NCBI GenBank assembly: GCA_025454915.1
Contig: JALONN010000010.1
Coordinates: 95,455 to 159,454, forward strand
Length of the DNA: 64,000 bases
Direction of reading: 5' to 3'
DNA from: Raineya sp.
GTDB lineage: Bacteria > Bacteroidota > Bacteroidia > Cytophagales > Thermonemataceae
Under the pieces are notes generated by a model, which searched no databases, had not been told where the DNA came from, and worked only from the letters and a program-made list of their open reading frames with translations. The position numbers and the translations under genes were made by a program. Positions 32,611 through 41,507 of this stretch are shown here, piece by piece (the stretch's first letter is position 1; every line of letters begins with the position of its first letter).

Positions 32611-33186
32611 TTAAAAAATACTGACGGGCTTCTTTTCATCATCAAGAGCTACAAAAGTAAAAACACCCTGTATGGCTTGTTCTCGATAGTTTTCATACAT
32701 TTCTTCTTTGAAAATTTGTACTTCCACTTCAAGACTTGTATTACCGACCTTGATAACTCTTCCTACAATTTCAATGATGGTATCGGCAGGGATACTTTTT
32801 TTGAAATCGACCTTACTCGATGATACAGTTACCATTTTTTTACGACTAAAACGAGTAGCTGTAATAAACGCCACTTCATCCATGAGTTGTAAGGCTGTGC
32901 CTCCAAAAAGAGTATCATAATGATTGGTTGTGTTGGGAAAAACAACTTTAAATACTCTAGTTTCTGAGGAATTGATTAAATCCTGATAGTTTTGCATGGT
33001 TTGATATTCTTTTTTAGCTGATAAAAGGCATTGGTGACATAAACAGTCTTCATATTTTTCGCCAATGTAAACTGCTTCATCTCTGTTGAGCGTTACATGA
33101 AAACACTGGCAAATCGTGATACTTCCTAGTTTGCATTCAAACGCACTTTGACATACAGGACAATATTTTACTTCATGTTCGGGCAT
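32611..33186 (-). CDS. cysteine-rich CWC domain fused to hotdog acyl-CoA thioesterase
   Basis: 191 residues. The first 56 form a CWC-type cysteine-rich region (CPVCQSAFECKLG, ICQCFHV, CLCHQC). Residues about 72-190 are a hotdog thioesterase of the YciA type: NHYDTLFGGTALQLMDEVA, then the SKVDFKKSIPADTI strand. CWC proteins are commonly encoded beside cobalamin TonB receptors in Bacteroidota; fusion to a thioesterase is less familiar to me. Overlaps the receptor stop by one base (TAATG). Confidence 0.7.
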   Translation of the reverse strand: MPEHEVKYCPVCQSAFECKLGSITICQCFHVTLNRDEAVYIGEKYEDCLCHQCLLSAKKEYQTMQNYQDLINSSETRVFKVVFPNTTNHYDTLFGGTALQLMDEVAFITATRFSRKKMVTVSSSKVDFKKSIPADTIIEIVGRVIKVGNTSLEVEVQIFKEEMYENYREQAIQGVFTFVALDDEKKPVSIF

Positions 33187-35030
33187 TACTGAAAAAAGTA
33201 TTGTAAACTGATTTGGTAATTTCGCTCAGGCATATACTGGTTGAGAACATTTTGATATTGTTTATTGAATATATTATTGATTTGTCCTCCAATCTGTAAA
33301 GTGTGTACTTTGTATTTTATTTTTTGTTGAACCTGAAAATCTGTAAGCCAAAAGGCTTTTACGATATTGATGTTATCCAAATCAGTAAAACGCTTGTCAG
33401 TAAAATGACTGTTCAGGCTAATTTGAGTATTTTGAATAGAGCTGTTTATGCCCACCGAAATACGATTAACAGGCGTGTAAGGTAAATAATGGCTGGTAAA
33501 CCTGTTAGAAACATCATTCTTTATTTTTTGAATCTGAGATAATGTAAATGCATAATTTGTAAATAAGCTAAAACTTCCTTTTTTCCATTTTTTTGTATAA
33601 TAGATATGTGCCTCTAAGCCTTTAGAGTCCACATTTTGAAGATTTTCTGGAGACCAAAAACCTTGTAATGTGGGCTGCCAGATAATCCAGTCTTTTACCT
33701 GCATCATAAATGCAGTGGCTTCTATTTTGAAGGATTGATAGTTGTTTTTTTGCTCATAAGCCATGCTTGTTTCTGAACTTAGGCTTTGTTCGGGCTGAAT
33801 GTTCGGATTGCCCCCTGGTTGCCAATATCTGCTGTTGAGAGTTGGTAAACGATAGCCTCTGCCTATCTGAGCTTTCCAAGTAATTTGTCTATTCGACTTG
33901 TCAAAAATAATCCATTCTGTACCTAAAGAAGGAGTGAAGGGTGCTTGATAGCCTTTTACAAAACTTTGTCGGATGTTTAAACTAATTACCCAGCTTGGAA
34001 GAACCTGCCATCTGTTCATTAAAAAAGCATCTGTACGCAGTTCTGTTTTAGGTTCTTTGTAGGCATCAACACTCATCATGAAATATTGGGTATTCACACC
34101 TATTTGAGTAGAAAGTTTCTCTGAAAAGAAATGCTCTAACTGAAAAATACCAGCTAAGCGTTTGGTTTGTGTTCTTTCTTGATTATTGTATAATAAAAAA
34201 TCGTTTGTATAAGCAATTTTAGTTTCTAAGGATGTATTTGTACTCAGGTCGTTTTTCCAAGAGGTCATCAAACGTAAATTGTTGTCTAACAGATTATTAT
34301 TGCCTGCAAGAATTCTGTAATTGGAATTGTACCAGCTATGAAAATTAATCTGTTGTTTTTTAGAAATCTGATATTGAATATCTTGTGTAGCTCCTAAATA
34401 ATTAATGGGAGTAGTGTTCTGGATAGTGCCAGACAATGAAGGGATATTAAAGTCATTTTTTAAAGAAAAACGATAGATACTAGCTCTTATACTTATTTTT
34501 TCTTGATGATGATAGAACTTGAGGGCTGTAAAATTTCTGCCAAAACTACCTATATCTTGCCTGAAGTGGATTTTTTGACCATTTACCGACTTTTGGGGCA
34601 TTCCTGATAATAAAATCGCTCCCCCAACAGCCTCAGAACCAAATAATGATGCTGATGAACCCATTTGTAAGCCCACTTGATCGTTTGCAAATAAAGGTAT
34701 ATTGACAAAATCACTTTCTCCTAAAGTAGCAGAATTGATATTCAAGCCATTCCATAAAACTGCTGTATGCCCTGCCCCAGTACCTCTTAATGAGATAGAA
34801 CCTAAAAGCCCGTTGCCATACTCTTTCATATATGCCCCTGTATAGCGTAAAAGCCATTCGGATAGTTGAGAGCTATTGTTCTGAGCTATCAATACAGAAT
34901 CTGCCTGCCATGTTTTTGCACCAATCGCATATTTTTTGTATGGATATGCCTTTACTTCTATTGCCGAAATAGAATCCTGAGCAAATAAAGCGTTGGTGAT
35001 AAGCCAACATACTAATAATAAATACCTCAT
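33186..35030 (-). CDS. TonB-dependent cobalamin receptor (BtuB-like)
   Basis: 614 residues from the ATG at 35030, which begins the signal peptide (MRYLLLVCWLITNALFA); a longer frame to 35114 is in the leader. Plug-domain signatures: SLRGTGAGHTAVLWNGLNIN and SSASLFGSEAVGGAILLSG. Beta-barrel strands end in ...YQISLQYFFQ with a terminal aromatic. A cobalamin riboswitch directly upstream identifies the probable ligand. It feeds vitamin B12 or a related corrinoid into the periplasm. Confidence 0.88.
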   Translation of the reverse strand: MRYLLLVCWLITNALFAQDSISAIEVKAYPYKKYAIGAKTWQADSVLIAQNNSSQLSEWLLRYTGAYMKEYGNGLLGSISLRGTGAGHTAVLWNGLNINSATLGESDFVNIPLFANDQVGLQMGSSASLFGSEAVGGAILLSGMPQKSVNGQKIHFRQDIGSFGRNFTALKFYHHQEKISIRASIYRFSLKNDFNIPSLSGTIQNTTPINYLGATQDIQYQISKKQQINFHSWYNSNYRILAGNNNLLDNNLRLMTSWKNDLSTNTSLETKIAYTNDFLLYNNQERTQTKRLAGIFQLEHFFSEKLSTQIGVNTQYFMMSVDAYKEPKTELRTDAFLMNRWQVLPSWVISLNIRQSFVKGYQAPFTPSLGTEWIIFDKSNRQITWKAQIGRGYRLPTLNSRYWQPGGNPNIQPEQSLSSETSMAYEQKNNYQSFKIEATAFMMQVKDWIIWQPTLQGFWSPENLQNVDSKGLEAHIYYTKKWKKGSFSLFTNYAFTLSQIQKIKNDVSNRFTSHYLPYTPVNRISVGINSSIQNTQISLNSHFTDKRFTDLDNINIVKAFWLTDFQVQQKIKYKVHTLQIGGQINNIFNKQYQNVLNQYMPERNYQISLQYFFQ

Positions 35031-35144
35031 CTGAAAGACTTTATAAAAGCCTTTGCAGGAGAAAGAATGAAATGTAAAAAATAAAAAGAATACACTTTCT
35101 TTTTTGCACCTCACTGCTTTTCACCCGAAAGCCATGAAACATTG

Positions 35145-35330
35145 ATACTGCTTGGCAGGTCTCCTGACTTACCGAACTTTTGCTGCCTTCCCACTCAAAT
35201 AGAGCAGTGGCTTGTGATGTAGCAAAAGCGTTTTTTCGGCTTACAGTTGCGGGGACAGCTATGGACTTACACCATATTCCCTTTTAAAGTTTGAAACAGT
35301 AATGGTTGCTCCAAACTACCAAAGCGTTGC
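35145..35330 (-). ncRNA. cobalamin (AdoCbl) riboswitch
   Basis: Read on the minus strand: GGTGTAAGTCC, then GCTGTCCCCGCAACTGTAA, the B12 box GCCACTG (complement of 35205-35211), GGGAAGGC and AAGTCAGGAGACCTGCC, in the classic order. It lies in the 115-300 bases upstream of the BtuB start. It should repress the uptake operon when cobalamin is plentiful. Exact ends are approximate. Confidence 0.95.
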
Positions 35331-35412
35331 AAAGGTAAAAAAATAAAAGTGAAGTAAAAATAAAAATCATTATTTTGATAAATTGCACCAAGACAATCTA
35401 AATTAAAATGAC

Positions 35413-35859
35413 ATGAATATCCTTCATACAAACGATTCTGAAACTTTTATTCAACGTATTAATCAGCTTTCTGAAAGCTCACAGAGATTGTGGGGTAAAA
35501 TGACTGTCAGTCAAATGATAGAGCATTGTACACGCCCATTTCAAGTGGCTTTAGGAGAACTTAAACTCCAAAAAACTTTAGTAGGAATATTATTTGGAGG
35601 GATTGCAAAAAGAAGCTTTTTGAAAGGCAAACCAATGTCTAAAAATTTACCAACAGCTAAAAGCTTTATTGTTTCTGATAATCCAGCTTTAGAAAATACG
35701 AAGAAAAAATTACTTGATTATATAGATAAATTTAGAAAAATGGATAAAAACGAGTTAGAGACACGTGTTCATCCTTTTTTTGGTAAAATGACTGCTGATG
35801 AATGGGGTAAGTTGTTTGCTTTACACCTTGACCATCATTTGAGACAATTTGGAGCTTAG
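35413..35859 (+). CDS. DUF1569 (DinB-like) protein
   Basis: 148 residues. RLWGKMTVSQMIEHCTRPFQ near the N-terminus and the terminal FALHLDHHLRQFG are typical of DUF1569, a four-helix DinB-type family with a metal site formed by the spaced histidines (H38, H139/H141/H142). Function unknown; relatives are often thiol or metal-dependent transferases. Ends overlapping the convergent UbiA-family gene by 4 bases. Confidence 0.75.
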   Translation: MNILHTNDSETFIQRINQLSESSQRLWGKMTVSQMIEHCTRPFQVALGELKLQKTLVGILFGGIAKRSFLKGKPMSKNLPTAKSFIVSDNPALENTKKKLLDYIDKFRKMDKNELETRVHPFFGKMTADEWGKLFALHLDHHLRQFGA

Positions 35860-36719
35860 GCAAAAATACGAATCAGGATAAAAGCTGTGCTTGTACAAAT
35901 AGAAGATATTTGATTTAAAAGCATGGTATTTTTGAAATTTGCCTGACTTTTATCTTTAAGAACCTTTAAAAACCAATTCCCAAAATATACTAGAACAGGG
36001 CTTAGAGCTACCTCAAAGATAAGAATGCTTGTGTTAGAATGTAAAGCATAAAAATACCCAATGAAACCCAAATTAGCGATAAAAAAAGCAAAAGCAGTCA
36101 GTAAAAAAGTTCCTTTTATTCCTAAAAGTAGGCTGAGTGTTTTATCTCCTCTTTGGGCATCCTCATAATGCTGATATACCTGCGTCATAGGGTATGAGCC
36201 CATCAGAAGCAACATAGCCAAAATAGCAGGAACTATAATATGCATACCCCAAAGCTCCGAAAAAGAGAAGTCATTGATAGCCAAAGTACTCATCAGATAA
36301 GTAAAAAATCCCTGAAAAATGCCAATTGTGAACCAGCTTAGAAAAGGGTATTTTTTAAGCCTGATACTTGGATGTGAATATGCTTTAGAAACAAGCCCAT
36401 AAATTAAAAGAGATAAAGCAAATAACCATGAAACAAAAAAACCTAAAATAATAGCCATTCCATCAAAACATAAAGAAACCCAATAAAGCTCTTTACTTAC
36501 AGGAGGAGGGTTTTCTAGCCCACCAATACTTTCTTTATCTTTATCAAAATAACTGTTAAAGCCATTGCTGGCTGGGTATAAAAACAAATGAATAGAGATA
36601 AATCCAATAATTGTTTTTACCCAGTCTATTGTAAGAGCCTGACTAAAAGCAAATAAAAAAACAGGCATTAAGAATATGGAAAATGGAATGCGTAGATGTA
36701 ATAAAGTAGATTTTTGCAT
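35856..36719 (-). CDS. UbiA-family prenyltransferase-like membrane protein
   Basis: 287 residues, about eight transmembrane helices. The first aspartate-rich motif NGFNSYFDKDKES fits UbiA N-x3-D-x3-D-like. The second, near VYQHYEDAQRGDKT, is also acidic. UbiA enzymes transfer prenyl chains to aromatic acceptors (quinones, haem O, chlorophylls). The substrate here is unknown and it is not beside quinone genes. Six bases separate it from batD. Confidence 0.8.
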   Translation of the reverse strand: MQKSTLLHLRIPFSIFLMPVFLFAFSQALTIDWVKTIIGFISIHLFLYPASNGFNSYFDKDKESIGGLENPPPVSKELYWVSLCFDGMAIILGFFVSWLFALSLLIYGLVSKAYSHPSIRLKKYPFLSWFTIGIFQGFFTYLMSTLAINDFSFSELWGMHIIVPAILAMLLLMGSYPMTQVYQHYEDAQRGDKTLSLLLGIKGTFLLTAFAFFIANLGFIGYFYALHSNTSILIFEVALSPVLVYFGNWFLKVLKDKSQANFKNTMLLNQISSICTSTAFILIRIFA

Positions 36720-36725
36720 GATATT

Positions 36726-38132
36726 TTATTTATCTCGTACAATAAGTCGGTATAAAACTAAAAAAATAAGAATACCTAAAACAATATTGGCAATAATTTT
36801 AATACGATTGTTAGAACCAACAGTCTGAATGGTGTTGTCAGCATCTTTTTCTTCATTCAAAAAATCACTACTTTCTACGGAAATATCTTCTATGGCTTGT
36901 CCACTTACCTCTAACACCAGTCTTGATTGTAAAGTATCATATTTTTTCTTTTCTAAATCAAAATAAATAAATTTAAAATGATTTTTAAGGGGATACATCC
37001 CAGGTTTTTTGGCTAAAATAGTGTATCGAAATGATTTTGTACCCAATAACTGATTGGGGGTTTTTCGTAATATTTGTTCAATGGTGGGAGTATAGAACTC
37101 TAAACCCATACTTACTGGAGGCTCTAATGCATTAAGGCTTGCAAAATTACCACTTCCTAAAATATTTATTTGATAATCAACAGTTTTTCCTGTTTGTATT
37201 TTGAGGTAAGTAATAGCCTCCTGCCACTGAAAACGCCCTACAGGTACTTTTATGTCTGTGTTGGGCAATGGCTTTACTGTAATGTTAATGGGATTGGATT
37301 TGAAAACTACAATTTTTTCTTTTTCCTTATCTTCCATCTGTAATTCTAATACGGGAATAGTGTATTTTCCTGCTTCTGATGGAAAGAAAGAAGCTTGATA
37401 AAATTTAAAACGCTGATATTTACGTTTGCCAATGACAATTTTTTCTTTAGAAACACTATCTAACTTATAATCTTCTTCCCACGATTTAGGAATACGTATT
37501 TGCTTGATAATTTTAGAAAGCTGTTTATTGAGTTGGTACAAATCTAAGGAACGAGGGGCATCTTCTGCCAAATAAAAAGCAAATGACACATTGATTTCTT
37601 CTCCTACAAAAAGTTCATCTCGGTTTACGGTTACGGCTGTAAAAGCTTCTTGAAGTTTACCAAGACCAATATTTGCATCTTTCTGATTTTCTTCTAAAAC
37701 ATTGAGGATGTTTTCGTCTTCTGTTTTTTTCTTTTCTTCAGTATTATCATCTCCTAATACAGTAATTTCTTCTCCCTTAAAAATATGTTTTTTACCATTA
37801 ACACGAATTTCAAAAGAAGGAATATTAAACTTTCCTCCTTTGATAGCCTTATAGTTTTGCTCAATCCCTTTTGTAATTTGTCCTTGAGCATTAGTATATT
37901 CTAAAGATACTTGAAATGTTTTATTAAAGTTTACAATTTCAGGAAATTCATCAATGGTACGCAAGTCTTCATTACTACATAAAACCCTGATTTGCAGAAA
38001 ATCATGAATAGATAATTTTTTTCGGGCAACTTCAATTCGAATGTCTTGAGATTTTACTATTGTAGAAAATAGCATTACTATTAAAATAATAGACTTTTGC
38101 CAATTTTTTTTTATACTTTTTAAAGATTTCAT
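36726..38132 (-). CDS. batD: BatD family protein
   Basis: 468 residues. Exported (signal peptide ending near SQD), one C-terminal transmembrane helix (ANIVLGILIFLVLYRLIV), with repeated Ig-like beta domains between (RVNGKKHIFKGEE; INITVKPLP). Matches BatD of the oxygen-tolerance locus, which is usually encoded with MoxR-BatABCE. Those partners are absent nearby; this is a stand-alone copy (a paralogue of the cluster gene is likely). Role in envelope stress is by family. Confidence 0.75.
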   Translation of the reverse strand: MKSLKSIKKNWQKSIILIVMLFSTIVKSQDIRIEVARKKLSIHDFLQIRVLCSNEDLRTIDEFPEIVNFNKTFQVSLEYTNAQGQITKGIEQNYKAIKGGKFNIPSFEIRVNGKKHIFKGEEITVLGDDNTEEKKKTEDENILNVLEENQKDANIGLGKLQEAFTAVTVNRDELFVGEEINVSFAFYLAEDAPRSLDLYQLNKQLSKIIKQIRIPKSWEEDYKLDSVSKEKIVIGKRKYQRFKFYQASFFPSEAGKYTIPVLELQMEDKEKEKIVVFKSNPINITVKPLPNTDIKVPVGRFQWQEAITYLKIQTGKTVDYQINILGSGNFASLNALEPPVSMGLEFYTPTIEQILRKTPNQLLGTKSFRYTILAKKPGMYPLKNHFKFIYFDLEKKKYDTLQSRLVLEVSGQAIEDISVESSDFLNEEKDADNTIQTVGSNNRIKIIANIVLGILIFLVLYRLIVRDK

Positions 38133-38241
38133 TAGGTTGTTTTTAAAAAACGTTGTATATTAGCAACACTTTATAACTAAATCAAGATGCCTATGCAAAA
38201 TTATTAACTCCAAATTTGTTGGGTTAAAACTATTTTAAATT

Positions 38242-38433
38242 ATGTTAGACTATTTTAAATTAATTTTAGAAAAAGTAAGTTTTGATAAATTTTTGTTTCA
38301 AAAGGAACTTCGTAAAGCACTAGCTTCCTTAAAACCCTCAGAAAAGGAAGATTTTCGCAAGTGGTGTTATCATAAATTTGAGCCACAATACAAAAGTGTC
38401 CTTAATAATGAGTTCAAAATGATACTTTCTTAA
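38242..38433 (+). CDS. small conserved-looking protein (63 aa)
   Basis: Soluble helical basic protein (FQKELRKALASLKPSEKEDFRKWC). Alone on its strand between batD and queG. A short Bacteroidota protein of this pattern is familiar in general form, but I cannot name a family. Confidence 0.55.
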   Translation: MLDYFKLILEKVSFDKFLFQKELRKALASLKPSEKEDFRKWCYHKFEPQYKSVLNNEFKMILS

Positions 38434-38445
38434 AACACAGACATT

Positions 38446-39390
38446 TCATGATTCTTTATCACTGGCTTGCAGGAAATTAATATTTCGTTGCAAGCCTTTT
38501 AGTTTAGTTCTTTTTACAGCGGAGTTTTTAAAAATTATATTAAAGGTTTCTTCTGTTATTTCTAGCCATTCTTTTTTTGTCATTTTTTCTAAATCTTCAT
38601 GAGGCTCAAATGCTTGTGTTTTGTGTGGACTCGCAAAACGATTCCAAGGGCATACATCTTGGCAAATATCACAACCAAACATCCAATTATCAAATTTTCC
38701 ATGCATTTCTTGAGGGATTTCATTTTTTAATTCAATTGTAAAATAAGAAATGCATTTGCTTCCATCTACGATATAGGGATTAATAATAGCATCTGTTGGG
38801 CAAGCGTCTATACAACGAGTACATGTCCCACAATAGTCTTTGGTAGGAGCATCATATTCTAATTCTAAGTCTATAATCAGTTCTCCAATAAAGAAAAAAC
38901 TTCCCATATTTTTGTTTATCAGATTACTATGTTTGCCAACCCAGCCCAACCCACTCTTTTCTGCCCAAACTTTATCCATAACAGGAGCAGAATCTACAAA
39001 GGCTCTTCCATTAATTTCTCCAATTTCTTTATGTATAAACTCCAATAGACTTTTAAGTTTATCTTTTAATACAAAATGATAATCAGTACCATAAGCATAC
39101 TTAGATATTTTTAAACTGTCTTCTTGGGCTAAATCTTTTTTGGGGAAATAATTCAATAATACAGAAATAACAGATTTTGCATCATCTACCAGCAAACGAG
39201 GGTCGAGGCGTTTATCAAAATGATTGTTCATATAAGCCATCTCGCCATGCATATTCTGTTTAAGCCAGTTTTCTAACCTAGGAGCTTGTTCTTCTAAAAA
39301 TTCAGCTTTAGAAATTCCACAAAAATCAAAGCCCAATTCTTTAGCTTTTTGTTTAATAAGTAGGGTATATCTTAAATTTTCATGATTCAT
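38446..39390 (-). CDS. queG: epoxyqueuosine reductase
   Basis: 314 residues. Reduces epoxyqueuosine to queuosine in tRNA, using cobalamin and two [4Fe-4S] clusters. Ferredoxin-type motifs [16 protein letters not shown] and [11 protein letters not shown] are present, as is [16 protein letters not shown] and the cobalamin-domain [17 protein letters not shown]. Its need for cobalamin connects it to the B12-uptake operon nearby. Normal length for the short form. Confidence 0.95.
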   Translation of the reverse strand: MNHENLRYTLLIKQKAKELGFDFCGISKAEFLEEQAPRLENWLKQNMHGEMAYMNNHFDKRLDPRLLVDDAKSVISVLLNYFPKKDLAQEDSLKISKYAYGTDYHFVLKDKLKSLLEFIHKEIGEINGRAFVDSAPVMDKVWAEKSGLGWVGKHSNLINKNMGSFFFIGELIIDLELEYDAPTKDYCGTCTRCIDACPTDAIINPYIVDGSKCISYFTIELKNEIPQEMHGKFDNWMFGCDICQDVCPWNRFASPHKTQAFEPHEDLEKMTKKEWLEITEETFNIIFKNSAVKRTKLKGLQRNINFLQASDKES

Positions 39391-39514
39391 AGAATGTAAA
39401 ATAATGTTCTTAGATTCTAAAGCTTATTTTGCTGAAAAATATTTCCAAATTTAATATAAAAATAGATGTAAGTTCTACTATTAGAAAATAGTATTTTACA
39501 ATTGTTTTTTTCCT

Positions 39515-39522
39515 TATTTTTG
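39515..39522 (+). promoter_or_regulatory. consensus -7 box upstream of DUF3857 pair
   Basis: TATTTTTG is an exact match to the Bacteroidota -7 consensus TAnnTTTG and lies 30 bases before the start at 39552. A clear TTTG -33 element is not seen at the usual distance. Confidence 0.4.
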
Positions 39523-39551
39523 CCTGATTTTTTATTTTAATTATAAACCCT

Positions 39552-41501
39552 ATGAATACTATGTTTAAAACAACTATACTTAGTTTCTGTTTAATTCTCT
39601 TCTGCTTTGTTTCTTTTGCCCAAAAAGATGTCAAATTTGGAGAAATTGACAAAGCTACCGTTGAAAATAAAGTCTATGAAAAAGATAAAAATGCTGTTGC
39701 TGTTGTGCTTTATGATTATACAAAAATCCAAATTATACCATTTACAACTGTATGGAAACAAGTGATTTATCGTCATAAAAGAATAAAAGTCTTAAATAAA
39801 GAGGGGCTTCAATTTGCAAATATTGTAGAACCTTATTATATACCATACAGCGAAAAAATAGTTCAGATTAAAGGATATACTTACAATTTAGAAAATGGAG
39901 AAGTAAAAAAAACAAAATTGGAAAAAGAACAGATTTTTGATGTTAAGATAAATAAAAACTATGGACAAGTGAAAATATCAATGCCTAATGTTAGAGAAGG
40001 CTCTGTGATTGATATATCTTATCGTTTTGAATCAGATAATGCCTTTTTGCTTGAGCCATGTTATTTACAATCTTATATACCTATCCAATGGGCGGAAGTC
40101 GAAACCTTGATACCTGACTACTTTAGATATGTTGAGTTATGGACAAGAACACAAGACTTTTACATTGATAAAACCTTTACAGAATCGACAAGTGATTATA
40201 GAATTAATGGACATAAATGGGTTATGAAAGATGTACCTGCATTTAGTAAAGATGAAAAGTTTGTAACTAGTCCAAAAGATTATATGAATCATATAAAATT
40301 TCAGATGTCAGCTCGAATGTATAATGATGGTAGAGTAGAAAATGTAATGCCTACTTGGGAAAAATTTATAGAAAAATTAATGGAGATAGAAAGTTTTGGG
40401 GGCTATTTGAAAAAAAATGCAGGAAAAGATATTGTGATAGAATTGATTAAAGATAAAAAAGATACTGAAAAATTATCAGTTGTTTTTGATTATATAAAAA
40501 ATAATTTCAAGTTTAATAGTATAAATACCATATATGCAAACCAAACAGTTAAAGATGTATTAGAAAAGAAAACAGGCAATAGTGCAGAAATCAATCTTTT
40601 GTTAGTTAATTCTTTGCGTTTTGCAGGTATAGAGGCTCATCCTGTAATATTAAGTACTCGTTTTAATGGAAGGGTAGTAGCAGAATATCCTATAGCAGAC
40701 CAATTTAATTATTGTGTGGTATATGCAAAAGACAGTCAGGGAAAAGAGTATTTATTAGATGCTACAAACTCTCAGCATACATTAAATATGATAGCTGAAA
40801 GGGCTTTAACCCGAGAAGGCTTACTAATTTTACCTCAAAATAAACATGAATGGATACCCTTAAATAATCCACCTAAAACATCCACAGTTAAAACGGGATT
40901 TATTGAAATTAATACAGACGGAACAACTAAAGGTAAAATAACTACTCAATATCAGGGTTATAAAGCTTTGAAGCTAAGAAATAGAATAATGGGTGTGAAA
41001 GATACTTTAATAGCCGAAACTATTAATCTGCAAGAATCAGAAATATCAAAAATTCAATTCAAAAATGTTCAAGAACTGAATAAACCTATAGAGTTTACAT
41101 TAGATGTAGTATCTCAAAAAGGAGTACAACAAAATGGAGATTTTATATATATAACTCCATTGATGAATGATAAAATAAAAGAAAACCCTTTTAAACAAGA
41201 AAAAAGAGATTTTTCTATTGATTTTACATATCCAACAGAAGAAACTTATGTATATACCTTTGTTGTTCCTGAAAATTATACAGTTGAAGAAATACCACAA
41301 TCAATTAAACTGCAATGGGCAGATGGTAAATCTATAAAATTTGATTATTTAGTTAAAAAATCAGAGACTACTGTTCAAATAAACTGTAAATTTTTTATTA
41401 ATAGAGTAATATTTGAACCAGAAGAATACCAATTTATCAAAGATATGTTTGCTAAAATTCTAGCTAAACAAGAAGAACAAATTGTATTAAAGAAAAAATA
41501 A
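39552..41501 (+). CDS. exported DUF3857 / transglutaminase-like protein, catalytic Cys replaced
   Basis: 649 residues. Signal peptide (about 24). DUF3857 N-terminal domain (KQVIYRHKRIKVLNKEGLQF). Transglutaminase-like core with LLLVNSLRFAGIEAHPVIL, but the catalytic-cysteine position is serine (GNS, S344). The Asp motif YLLDATN is kept. C-terminal beta domain. Many Bacteroidota have a similar serine form, so it may be a non-catalytic binding module. Paired with a Cys-containing paralogue 6 bases downstream. Confidence 0.8.
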   Translation: MNTMFKTTILSFCLILFCFVSFAQKDVKFGEIDKATVENKVYEKDKNAVAVVLYDYTKIQIIPFTTVWKQVIYRHKRIKVLNKEGLQFANIVEPYYIPYSEKIVQIKGYTYNLENGEVKKTKLEKEQIFDVKINKNYGQVKISMPNVREGSVIDISYRFESDNAFLLEPCYLQSYIPIQWAEVETLIPDYFRYVELWTRTQDFYIDKTFTESTSDYRINGHKWVMKDVPAFSKDEKFVTSPKDYMNHIKFQMSARMYNDGRVENVMPTWEKFIEKLMEIESFGGYLKKNAGKDIVIELIKDKKDTEKLSVVFDYIKNNFKFNSINTIYANQTVKDVLEKKTGNSAEINLLLVNSLRFAGIEAHPVILSTRFNGRVVAEYPIADQFNYCVVYAKDSQGKEYLLDATNSQHTLNMIAERALTREGLLILPQNKHEWIPLNNPPKTSTVKTGFIEINTDGTTKGKITTQYQGYKALKLRNRIMGVKDTLIAETINLQESEISKIQFKNVQELNKPIEFTLDVVSQKGVQQNGDFIYITPLMNDKIKENPFKQEKRDFSIDFTYPTEETYVYTFVVPENYTVEEIPQSIKLQWADGKSIKFDYLVKKSETTVQINCKFFINRVIFEPEEYQFIKDMFAKILAKQEEQIVLKKK

Positions 41502-41507
41502 AAAACT

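Noticed and set aside
41100..41300. Short minus-strand ORF rich in Phe/Ile/Tyr
   Set aside because: AT-rich antisense of the DUF3857 gene; no family resemblance.
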